A DNA stretch of 64,000 bases. It comes from Himantopus leucocephalus (Eukaryota > Chordata > Aves > Charadriiformes > Recurvirostridae). The stretch is from NCBI GenBank assembly GCA_003993805.1, contig RSEF01000004.1, positions 17,845,589 through 17,909,588 of the forward strand, written 5' to 3'. The notes under the pieces were generated by a model. The model had not been told where the DNA came from. It ran no database searches and saw only the letters and a list, made by a program, of their open reading frames with translations. This document shows, piece after piece, positions 51,901 to 62,299 of this stretch. Each line of letters starts with the position of its first letter. The stretch's first letter is position 1. The translations under genes and the position numbers were made by a program.

Positions 51901-54900
51901 GTCTGGCTTGGTGCAGCCTATTTACATGGAATGAGTATAGATATTTCTGAAGTATAAGATACAGTGAAATAGTGTCTCCTCTCAAAGCCTAGTCCAATTC
52001 TTAGCTGTCTTATTCATCAAGGACAACAATCCTGGCCTGAATAGAGTATTTTTTGAAACTTAAATGTAGTGTAAATATTTTAATTTCCACTGCTGAACTC
52101 CTGACAACACTTATCCCCTACGGGAATAGTTTGGGCATAAAATAAGCAAATATCTTCTGATAAAGATACTTATGTTGGTTTTTGAGTTTTAGTGAGAAAC
52201 TTGGCACAGGGGAAAAAAAAGACAACACAGAAAAATCTGTATGTCTAGAAAGTGTCTGGCTAACCCTAGCATTTAATGTAAATATAAACAGTTTCTCAGA
52301 AACAGTTCAGGATATAGCCGAATGATTGCATGTGTATTAGGGCCATATGATATGCTGGATCACTGTTACATGTTTTGCTTCCACAGTACTCTAAGTTTGT
52401 AATCACTTAATTGATTAATTTCTGAAATAAAGAAGGTTCCTCTATTATGTCATTATTAATCAGATTATACAGCTGGACTCTTCATATACCTTTCTTAATT
52501 TATCAGCTCGGAGTTATGTTGTTGTGAAGGTGCATCAGTATTTCAATGTGATATCAGGATGATATCTTTATGTTGTGTTTTGTGTGGTGGCTTTTCACGG
52601 GTAAATCTTTTTGAATCTCCTCTGAAATGTTCGATTTAACACTGCACCAGCCTTTGGTGTAATGTTACATTTTGATGCATATGAGACGATCTTCCCAATG
52701 TTTGCAATCGTCTCAGTTTGCATAAGCTATGTTTTAAGTGCATGAGATGGAATTTGAAGTGAGTTTTTGCTGATGCTGTCAATGGTTTTCTAGCTTGGCT
52801 ATTCATGGGAAGTGTTGAAATTAAAGCTAGATATGTACCCACAAGTACATGAGAAGAATAATGTATTAAAAATATAAAGATTTTCTTCCTGAATGTGTTA
52901 ATCAGCTTTATATGCCTTCCAATTACGCTTATAATTTCTGTTAAAGAATTTTCCTATATTTATATATTTTTAATTTGAGAGCTGATGCAATATTTAGAAT
53001 ACAATTATGTTTTGGTTTGCTGTGCTCTTCTTGCCAATTTCTTGTGTTTTGAAGTCTCTCACTGATTGCTTCTCATTTTTCATTTCTGATGGCCCCTTCA
53101 GACAGGCAGGCTCCGAGCTAATTAGCAAAGCTTTGTTCACGAATGCTTGTTTCCTCCAAAAACTCTGCAGGAAGGAAACTCATGAACACTAGTACACAAT
53201 CTGCAGTTTCAGAGGCTATAATGTTAACAGTGATGTGCTGCAACATTTAAACTAAAATCCACCACTTCAGAAATTATTAATTCATGCTCAGTGATGGGGA
53301 AGTTTATAGTCCAAAGGATATCCGAATAGGATGATACACTGCTGCAGCTTTGAGAATCAAAATCTGGCATGCAAGAATGGGGTCACTGTCTAAACCACCT
53401 CTTGAAATTCCTGTGAAATTTTGTGGTTAGGCCATCTATCTGGGCTATTTTTCAGTCATGATTTGGCAAGCTCCAAGCCTTTTCTGTTTTCTTTTGTCCT
53501 GCATTGTTCATCTTTTGATTCTGAGTGTGCCAAATTGCTGCTCAAACAAATTGTGCTTCATAGTGGTGAGAGGCTGCTCTCTGTCTTTTGTCAAGGTTGA
53601 AAGTGGCAATGCGAAGATCCCCGCCACTGAGCGAGATGAAGGATAGGTCTAAGTATGGCAAGAGGAGGAGCTGGGCTTTCTGAGATGGTAGAGCAACGAA
53701 ATCCAGTACCTCTGGGCTGTCAAACTCTGACATGAAGAGCTACTGGTCATCACTGCATGCTTCTGATTAAGGGCATTAATTTTGAAGCAAGGTTATGCAT
53801 TTGTCTCCCTTTACCTCCTGTTACATTCATGGCATCATGTTTTTGCTGTTTGAGGCATCGTAGTCCTAGTTCAGTTAAATCAACTCTGCTTAGGAAGACC
53901 TTACTTCTTTAGGGATAGTTGTCAACACAGTGGTTGCTTATGATCCAGAATTTGTGCTGCTGCATTAGGGTAGAATCTCTTTTTCTCTCTGGATAACTTT
54001 TAAGTTTTTCATATTAAATGATCAATAAACTGCTTTAATTACTACTGCCCATCTGCAGAGGGAAGCATTGACAGCACCACTGAAGGCGGGCTGTCCTTCT
54101 GGCAGATATGGCTTAGTAGATCTTCTCCTAACTCAAGGCATGTCCCTTGGGTCTGCTCATGCTGTTACTGTGTAAGGGAGTGCATGAAATATAACGTGAA
54201 TCTAGTCAAAGTCATTCTGGACATAAGTCATTCTTAATGACTAGATAAAGATTTCTCTGTGTATGTGTAAATTAAATCTTCCCTGGGGTTACCCAGGTGA
54301 GGGTTTATGAAGGGGGTCTAGCATATTACCTGCTACGCAGTAGATGAAGAATAAGTGTTCCTGCTGCTTCAAAGCAAGACAACCAGAATATTGATTAAGA
54401 GCTGGCTGCTGAAAAGATGTATGTTAATCCTTTTGAAGTGAATGTTTATTCAAGGAAGTTTCTGCAGAGATTGCCCATAAATTTGATGTTGCTTTAAGCG
54501 ATGGGGTAGAATACATTTTTCCTTGAAAGGAAGTGTAGCATATTGGTTCCATTAAAACATGAGTGTATATTTTGTTAGCTTGTCATGTCATAGTTTAAAC
54601 TTCTCATGACTAGGCAATCCAATGTGCTTTACACTTGGAAATACTTCCTAACATAGATTAAAATTTGGGCGTGTGATGGTTTTGATAAAAATCAACATAT
54701 GGAATGACAGTTAATAAAATGCAGATAAAAACTAGTACAAAGAATTAATAAGGGATGCTCATAATAGAATGGCCATTGCTTAATATTTTATGTAGATTCA
54801 TAAAACATCTTTCAAATTTTGAATCAACAGCTGGTAAAAAATTCAATAGTAATGAGCTCATTTGTATGTAAATGAATGTCATTCTATTCTAGGCTACCCA

Positions 54901-55701
54901 TGCTTTATGGTATCCTGCTAGATATCACTATGTATGGTCATGAAAATAGGCCTTTTCAGGAAACCCTTCAAAAAAAATCAATTTAAATGCAAAGTCTTTG
55001 CCTGGCTTTTAAGTTTTCAAAAGTCATTCATAAACTTGTATCAGTTTGGAAGTTCTGTATACTTGTATTTAAAATAATAATTCAGTGCATTATCAGGAGC
55101 TGAATATCATACAAATTAGGAGCTCTAGGACAATTCTGACAATATCAGAAGGAAATTTCTTTGCGTGTTCCAACTCACTTGGAAGAACTGTTCAAAGATG
55201 GTCTACCTGTGTACCCAGAGACATGAAGTAAATATGCAAAACAGTCCACGTTGTATGGATGCCTTTATTTCACTTAGACTCAATATTCACTAAAGCTTCA
55301 TATTTCTGTAAATACACAGATTTAAAGGTAGAAAGAGTGAATTTATAATGAGGAGATTTTACATGGGAACCTTGCCATTGTGAGTTTTCCATAGTATGTA
55401 TGGTGCAGAAGCACGCCGTGTGCCTTATGTACCATGAACAGCTTGAGTTTTAAATATAATATTCTCAGTGAAACACCTGTGAGTAAACCAAAGACCAAGA
55501 CAGTTTATGCTCAGGCGTTCCTAATAGCTAAATAGGAGGAATTGAAATCTAGCTTTCTTAACTAAGTGAACATTCTCTCTCTATTTATTGGCCTCATCTA
55601 GAGCATTGTTGACATTACAGTACCTCATGGAGGCTCGATGGTACAAGGACCGCAAGAACAGGCCCTAAAGTTGTCAACATTCAAAAAGTTTTCTGTCTAC
55701 C
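48986..55701. other. Unique AT-rich non-coding DNA
   Basis: I see no gene, repeat family or RNA gene that I can support. The 121-codon frame at 49377-49742 (plus) shows no domain, membrane segment or homology I recognise and is probably chance. A G-rich run (seven then four G) lies near 51483-51494. Confidence 0.5.
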
Positions 55702-55840
55702 TGTCGTGGTTTAGGCCAAATCAGCTACTGGGGAGGTGGGGGACCCCAGATGGGACCGACAGATGCTTCCCTCTACCCCTCTTCAAAGAGACAGGCAGAG
55801 TCCTCAAACCAGGACACTACCCCACACTGCATCAGTTCTT
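55702..55840 (+). mobile_element. Possible LTR fragment of an avian ERV
   Basis: The sequence starts TGTCGTGGTTTAGGCC, which resembles the conserved 5' edge (TGTCRTGGTTTA) of several avian endogenous-retrovirus LTRs, and continues with a GC-rich segment (GGGGAGGTGGGGGACCCC) unlike its AT-rich flanks. I cannot define a 3' edge, a TATA box or a target-site duplication. It may be a truncated solo LTR or another repeat. The 115-codon frame over it is not considered a gene. Confidence 0.4.
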
Positions 55841-58800
55841 TTCTATCACAGCTACTACTGCAGCTCACGTGAAAAGTGGAATGTCTTTTATTTGGGAAAC
55901 AATAGCAGTTCTTGCCATCTTTGAGAGTGGTAGGTTCTGGTATGCTCATGTTTGGACAACAGTTGTGAGTACTTACAGAATTTAAAAAACAAAGCAGACA
56001 ACCAAAACCCCAGAAATCTTATGAATCAGCTGTTGTGTATTTTAAACTTTATAGTAAATAGAAAATAATAATATCTATTAGCTTTTTTCACTTTTAAAGG
56101 ATGGCCATAAAGATGTACCATTTTTAACTTGGCGTGAAAAGCTGATGGATCTGCAGCTCAAGCTTTATGAGCTAAAAAAATTATTTTTAAGGAGATGAAA
56201 GAACTGGGGGGTTGTTTGATAATACACTGCTATATACAGAATAATAGTCTTTCAATATTAGTCCTTACTGGAAAAGTAAATTTTCAAATGTTTGGAGCAA
56301 TTTTGACCTTAATAAAGCTTCATTTCAGTTAAACCTTAAAGGAAAGGATCAGCTTTCTGTCAGGAACATAAATTCACCCATACTCACTAAATTATTTCAC
56401 TATTTCTTGCTTCTCATAATACATGTTTAAGTGTTGTGGAATTAGGGACTAAGTGCATGTATACTGGAGATTAGAAGCGGGCATTAACGTGAAAACCAGA
56501 AAGAAATGTTTTGATTGATAGTTCAGAAGGAAATGCCAAGGATAAATATAAATACTGTTGATTGCAATTGATGTGGGCAAGTGGTAATCAGTTGCTAATC
56601 TAAACAAACAAGACTCCAGCAGATATTTCAACTCTTCACCTTTCTACTTGTCTTTGAGTTGCCTTTCCCAATCCCATTTACAAACAAATTTTCTACTTGT
56701 AACATTGCTAGCACATTTCTTACGCTGTGGGATACTTAATGAAAAATACCTTTTTTAACAGAAAAAAGTATATGGATGAAGAGAATTATTATGATTTGGG
56801 GGCAGAGATATCCTCTTTGTCAACTTTAGAGAAAACTAGGATACTATATATTTTTTTTTCTGTAAGCTAAAGTTCACTGGCTTATTTCTTATACTATAGT
56901 CTTATAATATTACTATATTATATTTATAATATGTACACGTGGGAATTCTGTGTGAATTGTGATGGTCTGTAGGGTGGTAAGGAGAAACAAAGAGGGGTGA
57001 TCTTGGGCAAGAAAAATAATGGAACAGAAACAAAGGAAGGTTTTGCTGAGATTAGCACTTTGCATTCATTACTGTGGTATGAATTATCTGGGCGAGACAA
57101 ATTCTCTCACAGTAGTTTACCATGGGCAGGGTGCTTATAAACAGTCTTAACCTTCAGGCTGATGAAGGTGACGTAGACTGACTGAAGTGGACTTGGGAAT
57201 TAAAGGATCATGTCATGAATTATGATGAAGCCTATATGCCCTGAATGAAGTGGTTGGACTGTCCATTTTTTATTAGATGGTGTCTTTACACAGAGCAGTT
57301 TTGAGCTTTTGATTAATGTGTCAGCCTCCTTGTTAGGTGATTGAGTGTTAAGTACTAAGGGTGTGTTAAAATACATTTGCCTTTTTTCAGTACTCCCTTT
57401 TAGTTTCCTTCAGGATCGGCTAGATTGCTTTCTATATATTAATAGTAAAATCTGAAACATATCAAACTTGGTTTGTGACAACTTCTTAAGAAATCTTTTT
57501 GTCAAAGTGCAAATGACAGAAATGAGTTGATTGCTATTATTACCACTAGTTTTAATGTGTGTATTGTTTACATTGTAAAATAAGAAAAAAAAAGACTTTT
57601 TCCTCTATGTAAGACCATGTGTGTGGAAAGCAAGAATAAAAGCCAAAAAAATAAACTGTAGCAAATATTAGGCAAATATTAAAAAAGATGAAATTGCCTG
57701 TGTTAAATGTAGGTATTTGCACATTGAATTCAAGAATTACATGAATCTAGCTTGGGAGGGGAAATAATACCATGTGAGCTGAATCTCCAATTAGAATGAA
57801 CTCTCTTACTATGCATTTTGAGTAGTTAAACTAAAAAATTCTTGCAATTAAGTTATTAGCTGTGAAGCAAGATGAGATATGAATACATTCAAGAAAATCA
57901 GAAGTCGCTTATGAATTGGTTGCTTCTGGATAGAGGCAGGAATTGGGGGGGGAAATTATGCATAGTTATTGAGGATTGTGAATAGAGCATTTTGGTTTAT
58001 GGCTTGTTATTTTATATCCTGAAAGCTGGAAGGCTATTTTATATCCTATACAGCTGGAAATTCAACTGAAACTGAGGTGATAGGACTTAAGCAACTGTGA
58101 GAAGTTTCAAAGCTGACTGCAAAATGTCACACCTTCCCCTGCTCACATGGCTTTTTACTACCTCTGAAGTTTAGCAACGTTTAGCAAAAAGAAACACCTG
58201 ATGGAATTTCAGATTGCCATACAGAATTAACAACAAACCCTATTAAAGCATACATTACTACGTTGGAAAGTCTCTAAAGGCTCCTTTGTCAAGGCTAGTT
58301 TATAGTCCATATAGTGTGTTAAGAGGCTTTTAGAGTCATCGTGGTCTATTGGATCAGTGTGGCTATTGTAAATGTGCAGTAAGCCAACATTAAAGTTCTT
58401 ATGAAATTTTAATGCCAAAAAATTAAAAGCACAAGTGCTGTAATCAGTTCATAAAACAAAATATTTGAGTCTCTGACCCCGTGCTGCCGAGTGGGGATCA
58501 ATCTCTCCAGTAGACCTGTGTAGCTGTAGACCTATTTTTCTGTACATGTAGTCCAGTGCTTTGTGTTAGCCATGTATTTTTGCACTGCAGACAAATGTAA
58601 TATCCAGTCCTAATGTTTTTCTACTGATAAGCAATGGGGTTTATGTAAAAACCCATGGGGCAGTAGACAGCTGTGTGGCTGTAACTGGACAGCTTACTGG
58701 TGACTGCACTGGTTTGCCTTCTTGAAAGTTTTTATTGAGTTTGTGCTCAGTCCTCTGTTCCCTGGCATATTTTTCAGGTATTTTTGTAGTTTTCAGTTTT

Positions 58801-59032
58801 ATGATCAGAAGTGAATGAATGAAACTGAGGGTGGCATATGTTTATTCTAAAGAAAGTTGGTTTCTGAGTTTTCTGTGAAAGTTGCATATTCAGTATGGGC
58901 CTGGAGTCAGACTGTTTCTCATTGACTTGACCTTTAGCAGACCAAGTTCTGTGAATTTTTTTTGCTTTGTTTTTTTTCTTAAGCTTCTCACATTCACCTG
59001 TTCTGTTCCCACCACCCCCATAACAATCTTCT
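55841..59032. other. Unique AT-rich non-coding DNA
   Basis: No gene is seen. An imperfect ~27-bp tandem duplication lies at 58006-58060 (shared core TATTTTATATCCT followed by AGCTGGAA). Minor homopolymer tracts are present. Confidence 0.55.
58006..58060. repeat. Imperfect tandem duplication, two ~27-bp units
   Basis: Two adjacent units share TATTTTATATCCT, then a few variable bases, then AGCTGGAA. This is a local duplication with divergence and no inferred role. Confidence 0.6.
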
Positions 59033-59050
59033 CCCCTCCCCCCCCGCCCC
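59033..59050 (-). other. Potential G-quadruplex motif (minus strand)
   Basis: The plus strand reads four C, T, eight C, G, four C. On the minus strand this gives four runs of at least three G with loops of one to two bases, matching the usual G3+N1-7 pattern. There is no promoter or gene nearby to give it a role. Confidence 0.6.
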
Positions 59051-59245
59051 GAATTAAAGTATCTTTTTGCAGCTTAGTGAAAACTCCTTTTTTCCCAATT
59101 TGTCTTTATCTTTGTCAATTCTCCATAAAATTGGAGAGCATTTTAAACTGGATTGTTTCAGCTGATCATTTGTTTGCACCAACATATCTCAGAGTTTGGC
59201 ACCATATTTACAAACTCAAAATCTTTTAAAGTAGACAATAACAGT

Positions 59246-59263
59246 AAAAAAAAAAAAAAAAAA
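59246..59263 (+). repeat. A18 homopolymer
   Basis: Eighteen consecutive A. I see no retrogene or SINE body directly upstream to explain it as an inserted poly(A) tail. Confidence 0.8.
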
Positions 59264-59899
59264 CCACAGAAAAACGAAACTGAAGCTGGTAGAATATGTG
59301 GCTATACTTCAAATACATCATCTTTGCACAATTCTGAAATGATGTAAAAGGCTTAAAGATGATGCATATGTTTATGTAGTGTGTAGATAGATTACAAAGC
59401 AAATGTCAAGACCCCCTCAGGACTATAACGGAAAAGAAATTTTAGTGCCTTCTTTTAAAACAGAGGGGCAACAGATTTAAAATTTAAACAGTTCATAAAC
59501 TGAATTGCTTGCATGCAGAATACAATCAATTAGCTAAAATGCAAAGTTAATTTAGAAATCTAATTAGGTATCTTCAAAATGGAATCAGGCATATGGACAT
59601 AGGTAAAAAAACTGGCCTAGAAAATCTGCTTCCTAGCAGTAATTTTTCCATGGCTGGGATGAATTATTAGGAAACTTTTAAATAGAAATAATTTGAGAAA
59701 AATGATGACTATTATGATTTATATCATCTTGAAGTAACAATGGCATGTAACCTTGTTATTTCCTTCTCTGAAGCTAACTGTATTCCTGACAGTCATCTCC
59801 AATGGAGGCTTTTCATGGTGTAACTAAAAAAATGACTAGATCAATTTTAGCAGGAGTTAAGGGTGCAGATTATAAATGATGACACTTTGTTCTACGGAA

Positions 59900-60075
59900 T
59901 GTAAAAAAAAAAAAAGTAACAAACAACAGCAAGAAAACCCCACCAAACCCAAAACTAATAACCANCCCCCCCCCCCCCCAAAAAAAAACAACCAAAAACC
60001 ATACCAAAAAACCCACACCAAACAAAAAAAAGCTTCAAAACCAAACACCCACAAAAAAAAAACCAAACAAACCCA
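59900..60075 (-). repeat. A/C low-complexity block with 14-C run and an N
   Basis: About 175 bases composed almost wholly of A and C, with CCAAA and ACCAAAA words, a run of fourteen C directly after the N at 59965, and several A runs. It is the reverse-complement class of the TTTGG tracts elsewhere in the window. Open frames of 80-100 codons here (Lys/Pro/Thr/Asn-rich on plus; Phe/Trp/Gly-rich on minus) are composition artefacts. The N lies at the homopolymer and no flanking duplication is seen, unlike the other two Ns. Confidence 0.85.
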
Positions 60076-61094
60076 CATCTTGAATATTTCTTTGGGGGGA
60101 AAAACATCCAAACAACTATGAAGACAGAATATATCTGATTTTGTACTTTTTCTTACCAGTTGCTGCAAGACGAATCCAATGCTTGTTATTAGTATTACTC
60201 AGACTGACTGTATAAGTGAACAAAAGTTGTTTTCATTGAAAACAATGACCTAAATCACCTTTACTTTAGTCGCAGCCTGACTGGGCATAGTACTTAAGGG
60301 AAACATGTCATGGTTTCTATTTCACAATAAACTTGTAACAGTTACCATCTCAGGAATGGACCTCATTAGGGTTTGTCCATATTTGTTGACTGTTTGTTTG
60401 GATTTTTTAAAATAAACATTTAGCAAAAATTGCTAAAATCCTCTAGAGTGGTTCTTTGCAAACTATAGACTAGCAAGAACTATCAAGTTATTTCTATCTC
60501 ATTCTTAAAGTATCTTTCTTAATTATCTTTAATGAGGAATTTCTGGATCTCTTTTTAAGTTTTTCCATGTTATTTCGCATAACAGTGATTCTTTTCTAAT
60601 GTCCATCTAACTTTCACTTCCAAACATGAAATCTCATTCTGACTGAATGGGATAATGACTTTCTCACTCCATCCTGAATTAAGTGCACGTCCTAATTTAA
60701 GAAAAGTTCCTCAGTTCCATCAAAATGCCTGAAGAGCCCATGTTACTTACAGCAGAGCATTATCACAAAAATAAATCAAAAATACAATCTAAACCCAGAA
60801 AACCAAATAAAACCCCCATAAAACAGTGCAGAACAAGGTGGAACCGTTTACTTTGAGTTTTCCGAGGCTCTGTGTGGACTAGAGGACTTCCTGAATAGCT
60901 GCATTCCCCCTATGGAAACTTGCCTGAGCTGTTAGAAGTCACATGCATGTCTCAGTGTTTCACACTGGTTTTCAAAGTCAGTGATATCTGAATTGAAAAA
61001 TAACATGAAAGGTTCAGATGAAAGCTTGGGAACATACAACCGAGAGCCCATGATTACAACGAGAAGGATGATTAACTTCTGTTAACCTCTACCC
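60076..61094. other. Unique AT-rich non-coding DNA
   Basis: I see no feature I can support. This is the flank beyond the apparent truncation point of the retroviral LTR, and no AATAAA or TATAAA typical of a complete LTR is visible on the minus strand here. Confidence 0.5.
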
Positions 61095-61405
61095 TGTTGA
61101 TCAGTTTTGGGTTACCTGTCCTGTCCACTCCTCCCAGCAGGTGTGATGCCTCTATGGTTTTCTGCTTCTGATCCTCTAAGGAGGCAAGTACCAAAGTGAG
61201 CTGCCCTTGGGTGTTATAGCAATAATTATAAGCAGGAGCCTCTCTGCATACCATGCCTGGGCATCAGCTATAAACATAGGTCTGATCACCCTGAGAGCAA
61301 ACAGCATCTGCAAAATATGCTGCTAATTTCAGTAGTTCGAAGAGGCCTAGCTAAGAAGCAAAGTTACTAAACAAAATTGGTCCTGTTTTACCTCACACCA
61401 GGACA
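61095..61405 (-). mobile_element. Partial 3' LTR (U3 portion)
   Basis: The LTR begins with TGTCCTGGTGTGAGG at 61405 on the minus strand, directly after a purine-rich tract, as expected for the plus-strand primer and 3' LTR junction. About 300 bases follow, including GACAGGTAACCCAAAACTG near 61110-61130. After about 61095 the sequence no longer looks like an LTR, and I see no TATA box, polyadenylation signal or terminal CA that would mark R and U5, so the LTR appears truncated. A 60-codon frame inside it is not a gene. Confidence 0.6.
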
Positions 61406-61416
61406 TTCCACCCCTT
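61406..61416 (-). other. Polypurine tract of the ERV
   Basis: The minus strand reads AAGGGGTGGAA immediately before the TG that opens the LTR. Reverse transcription uses such a tract to prime plus-strand synthesis. Its position fixes the LTR edge at 61405. One non-purine interrupts it. Confidence 0.6.
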
Positions 61417-61762
61417 GTTCCATAATATTTGCATCTTGCTCAGATCACTATTATTTTTTTATCTATCAAATCTATACACACAGAGATATGTAGATACATG
61501 CAGGTCACTCTGCTACAATTTATCTTTCTATACAAAAGTTCATTAAGTCCATTTAGTTCATGATTGCAGGATCTCATCTCAGGGCAGGAAAGATTGGTAT
61601 GAAATTCATTGTGGTTTGTGCCTATGGCAAGTATGTCCATCTACCAGCAAGTCTGCTGCACGCCACTTGATGAAGCTAGCTCAGGTTTCATCACCGCTAT
61701 GTTATCCTGAAAAACACTCATTGAACACTGTTAGTATTATTTAGCGGTGAGCATCATACAGC
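61417..61762 (-). other. Env-less linker between pol end and LTR
   Basis: About 350 bases separate the integrase stop from the polypurine tract. No envelope-like frame (signal peptide, furin site, CX6CC or transmembrane helix) is present. This fits ERVL-type elements, which usually lack env, although a deletion cannot be excluded. Confidence 0.5.
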
Positions 61763-62299
61763 TCAGGATTGATTATTCTCACCAAGGGTTAAATTCCCTT
61801 GAGGTACACATTGAAGTTCTCCATTCTTCAGCATCGCCCACCAAGTACATCCAGGTCCTTGAGCAAAAACAGTCCCATGTATGGGTTTGTCTTTGCCTGA
61901 AGCAGGAAAAACCCAAACAGTTCTCCCTAACGTATTCCTTTCATGCACCACAGGGACTTTATCCTTTTCTATAGTATGTAAAAGGTCTGATTGAGCAGGA
62001 CCAGCTCGATTGATGGATGCCCTGATGTTAACTAACCAGGTAGCTTGCGCTAAATGCTTGTACCAATTTTTAAAGCTTCCACCCCCTATTGCTTTTAGGG
62101 TGGTTTTTAACAGTCCATTGTGTTGCTTAATCTTGCCAGAAGCTGGTACATGATAGGGGATATGATATATCCATTCAATGCCATGTTCTTTGGCCCAGTT
62201 ACCTATAAGATTGTTTTTAAAATGAGTCCCATTGTCCAACTCAATTCTTTCTGGAGTACTATGTCACCACAAGACTGGCTTTTCAAGTTCCGATTAGGA
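61763..62299 (-). pseudogene. ERV pol pseudogene: integrase catalytic core end and C-terminal domain
   Basis: Retroviral integrase joins viral cDNA to host DNA in the nucleus. The open part (62239 down to 61763, 158 codons, opened by TTG and so not a true start) begins with the DNGTHF motif that holds the second catalytic aspartate (residue 2). It continues through HIPYHVPASG and a HNGLLK segment, then a Trp-containing SH3-like C-terminal region (VWVFPASGKDKP through CVPQGNL). Exactly 35 residues after Asp2, where the DD35E glutamate belongs, residue 38 is lysine, so the catalytic triad is broken. Upstream, the same frame stays integrase-like but carries stops at 62264-62266 (TGA) and 62294-62296 (TAA). 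The N-terminal zinc-binding part and the first aspartate are not recognisable. It is the most gene-like sequence in the window but a non-functional relic. Confidence 0.85.

Larger units (their letters stand above)
61095..62299 (-). mobile_element. Truncated endogenous retrovirus, ERVL-like
   Basis: This is the 3' portion of an old endogenous retrovirus lying on the minus strand. In its own 5'-to-3' order it has a decayed integrase end of pol (62299 down to 61763), a ~360-bp linker without env, a polypurine tract (61406-61416), and the start of a 3' LTR (61405 down to about 61095). The integrase sequence style, the absence of env and the TGTCCTGG LTR edge suggest a class III, ERVL-related avian element; this assignment is by recall of family features, not a search. 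Everything 5' of integrase (gag, protease, RT) and most of the LTR are missing from what I can recognise. The outer limits are approximate, and pol-derived sequence may extend towards 62585. The element is defective. Confidence 0.8.

Noticed and set aside
59857..60168. Minus-strand 103-codon frame rich in Phe, Trp and Gly, and its plus-strand Lys/Pro shadow
   Set aside because: Produced by the A/C low-complexity block and crosses an N; not a gene.
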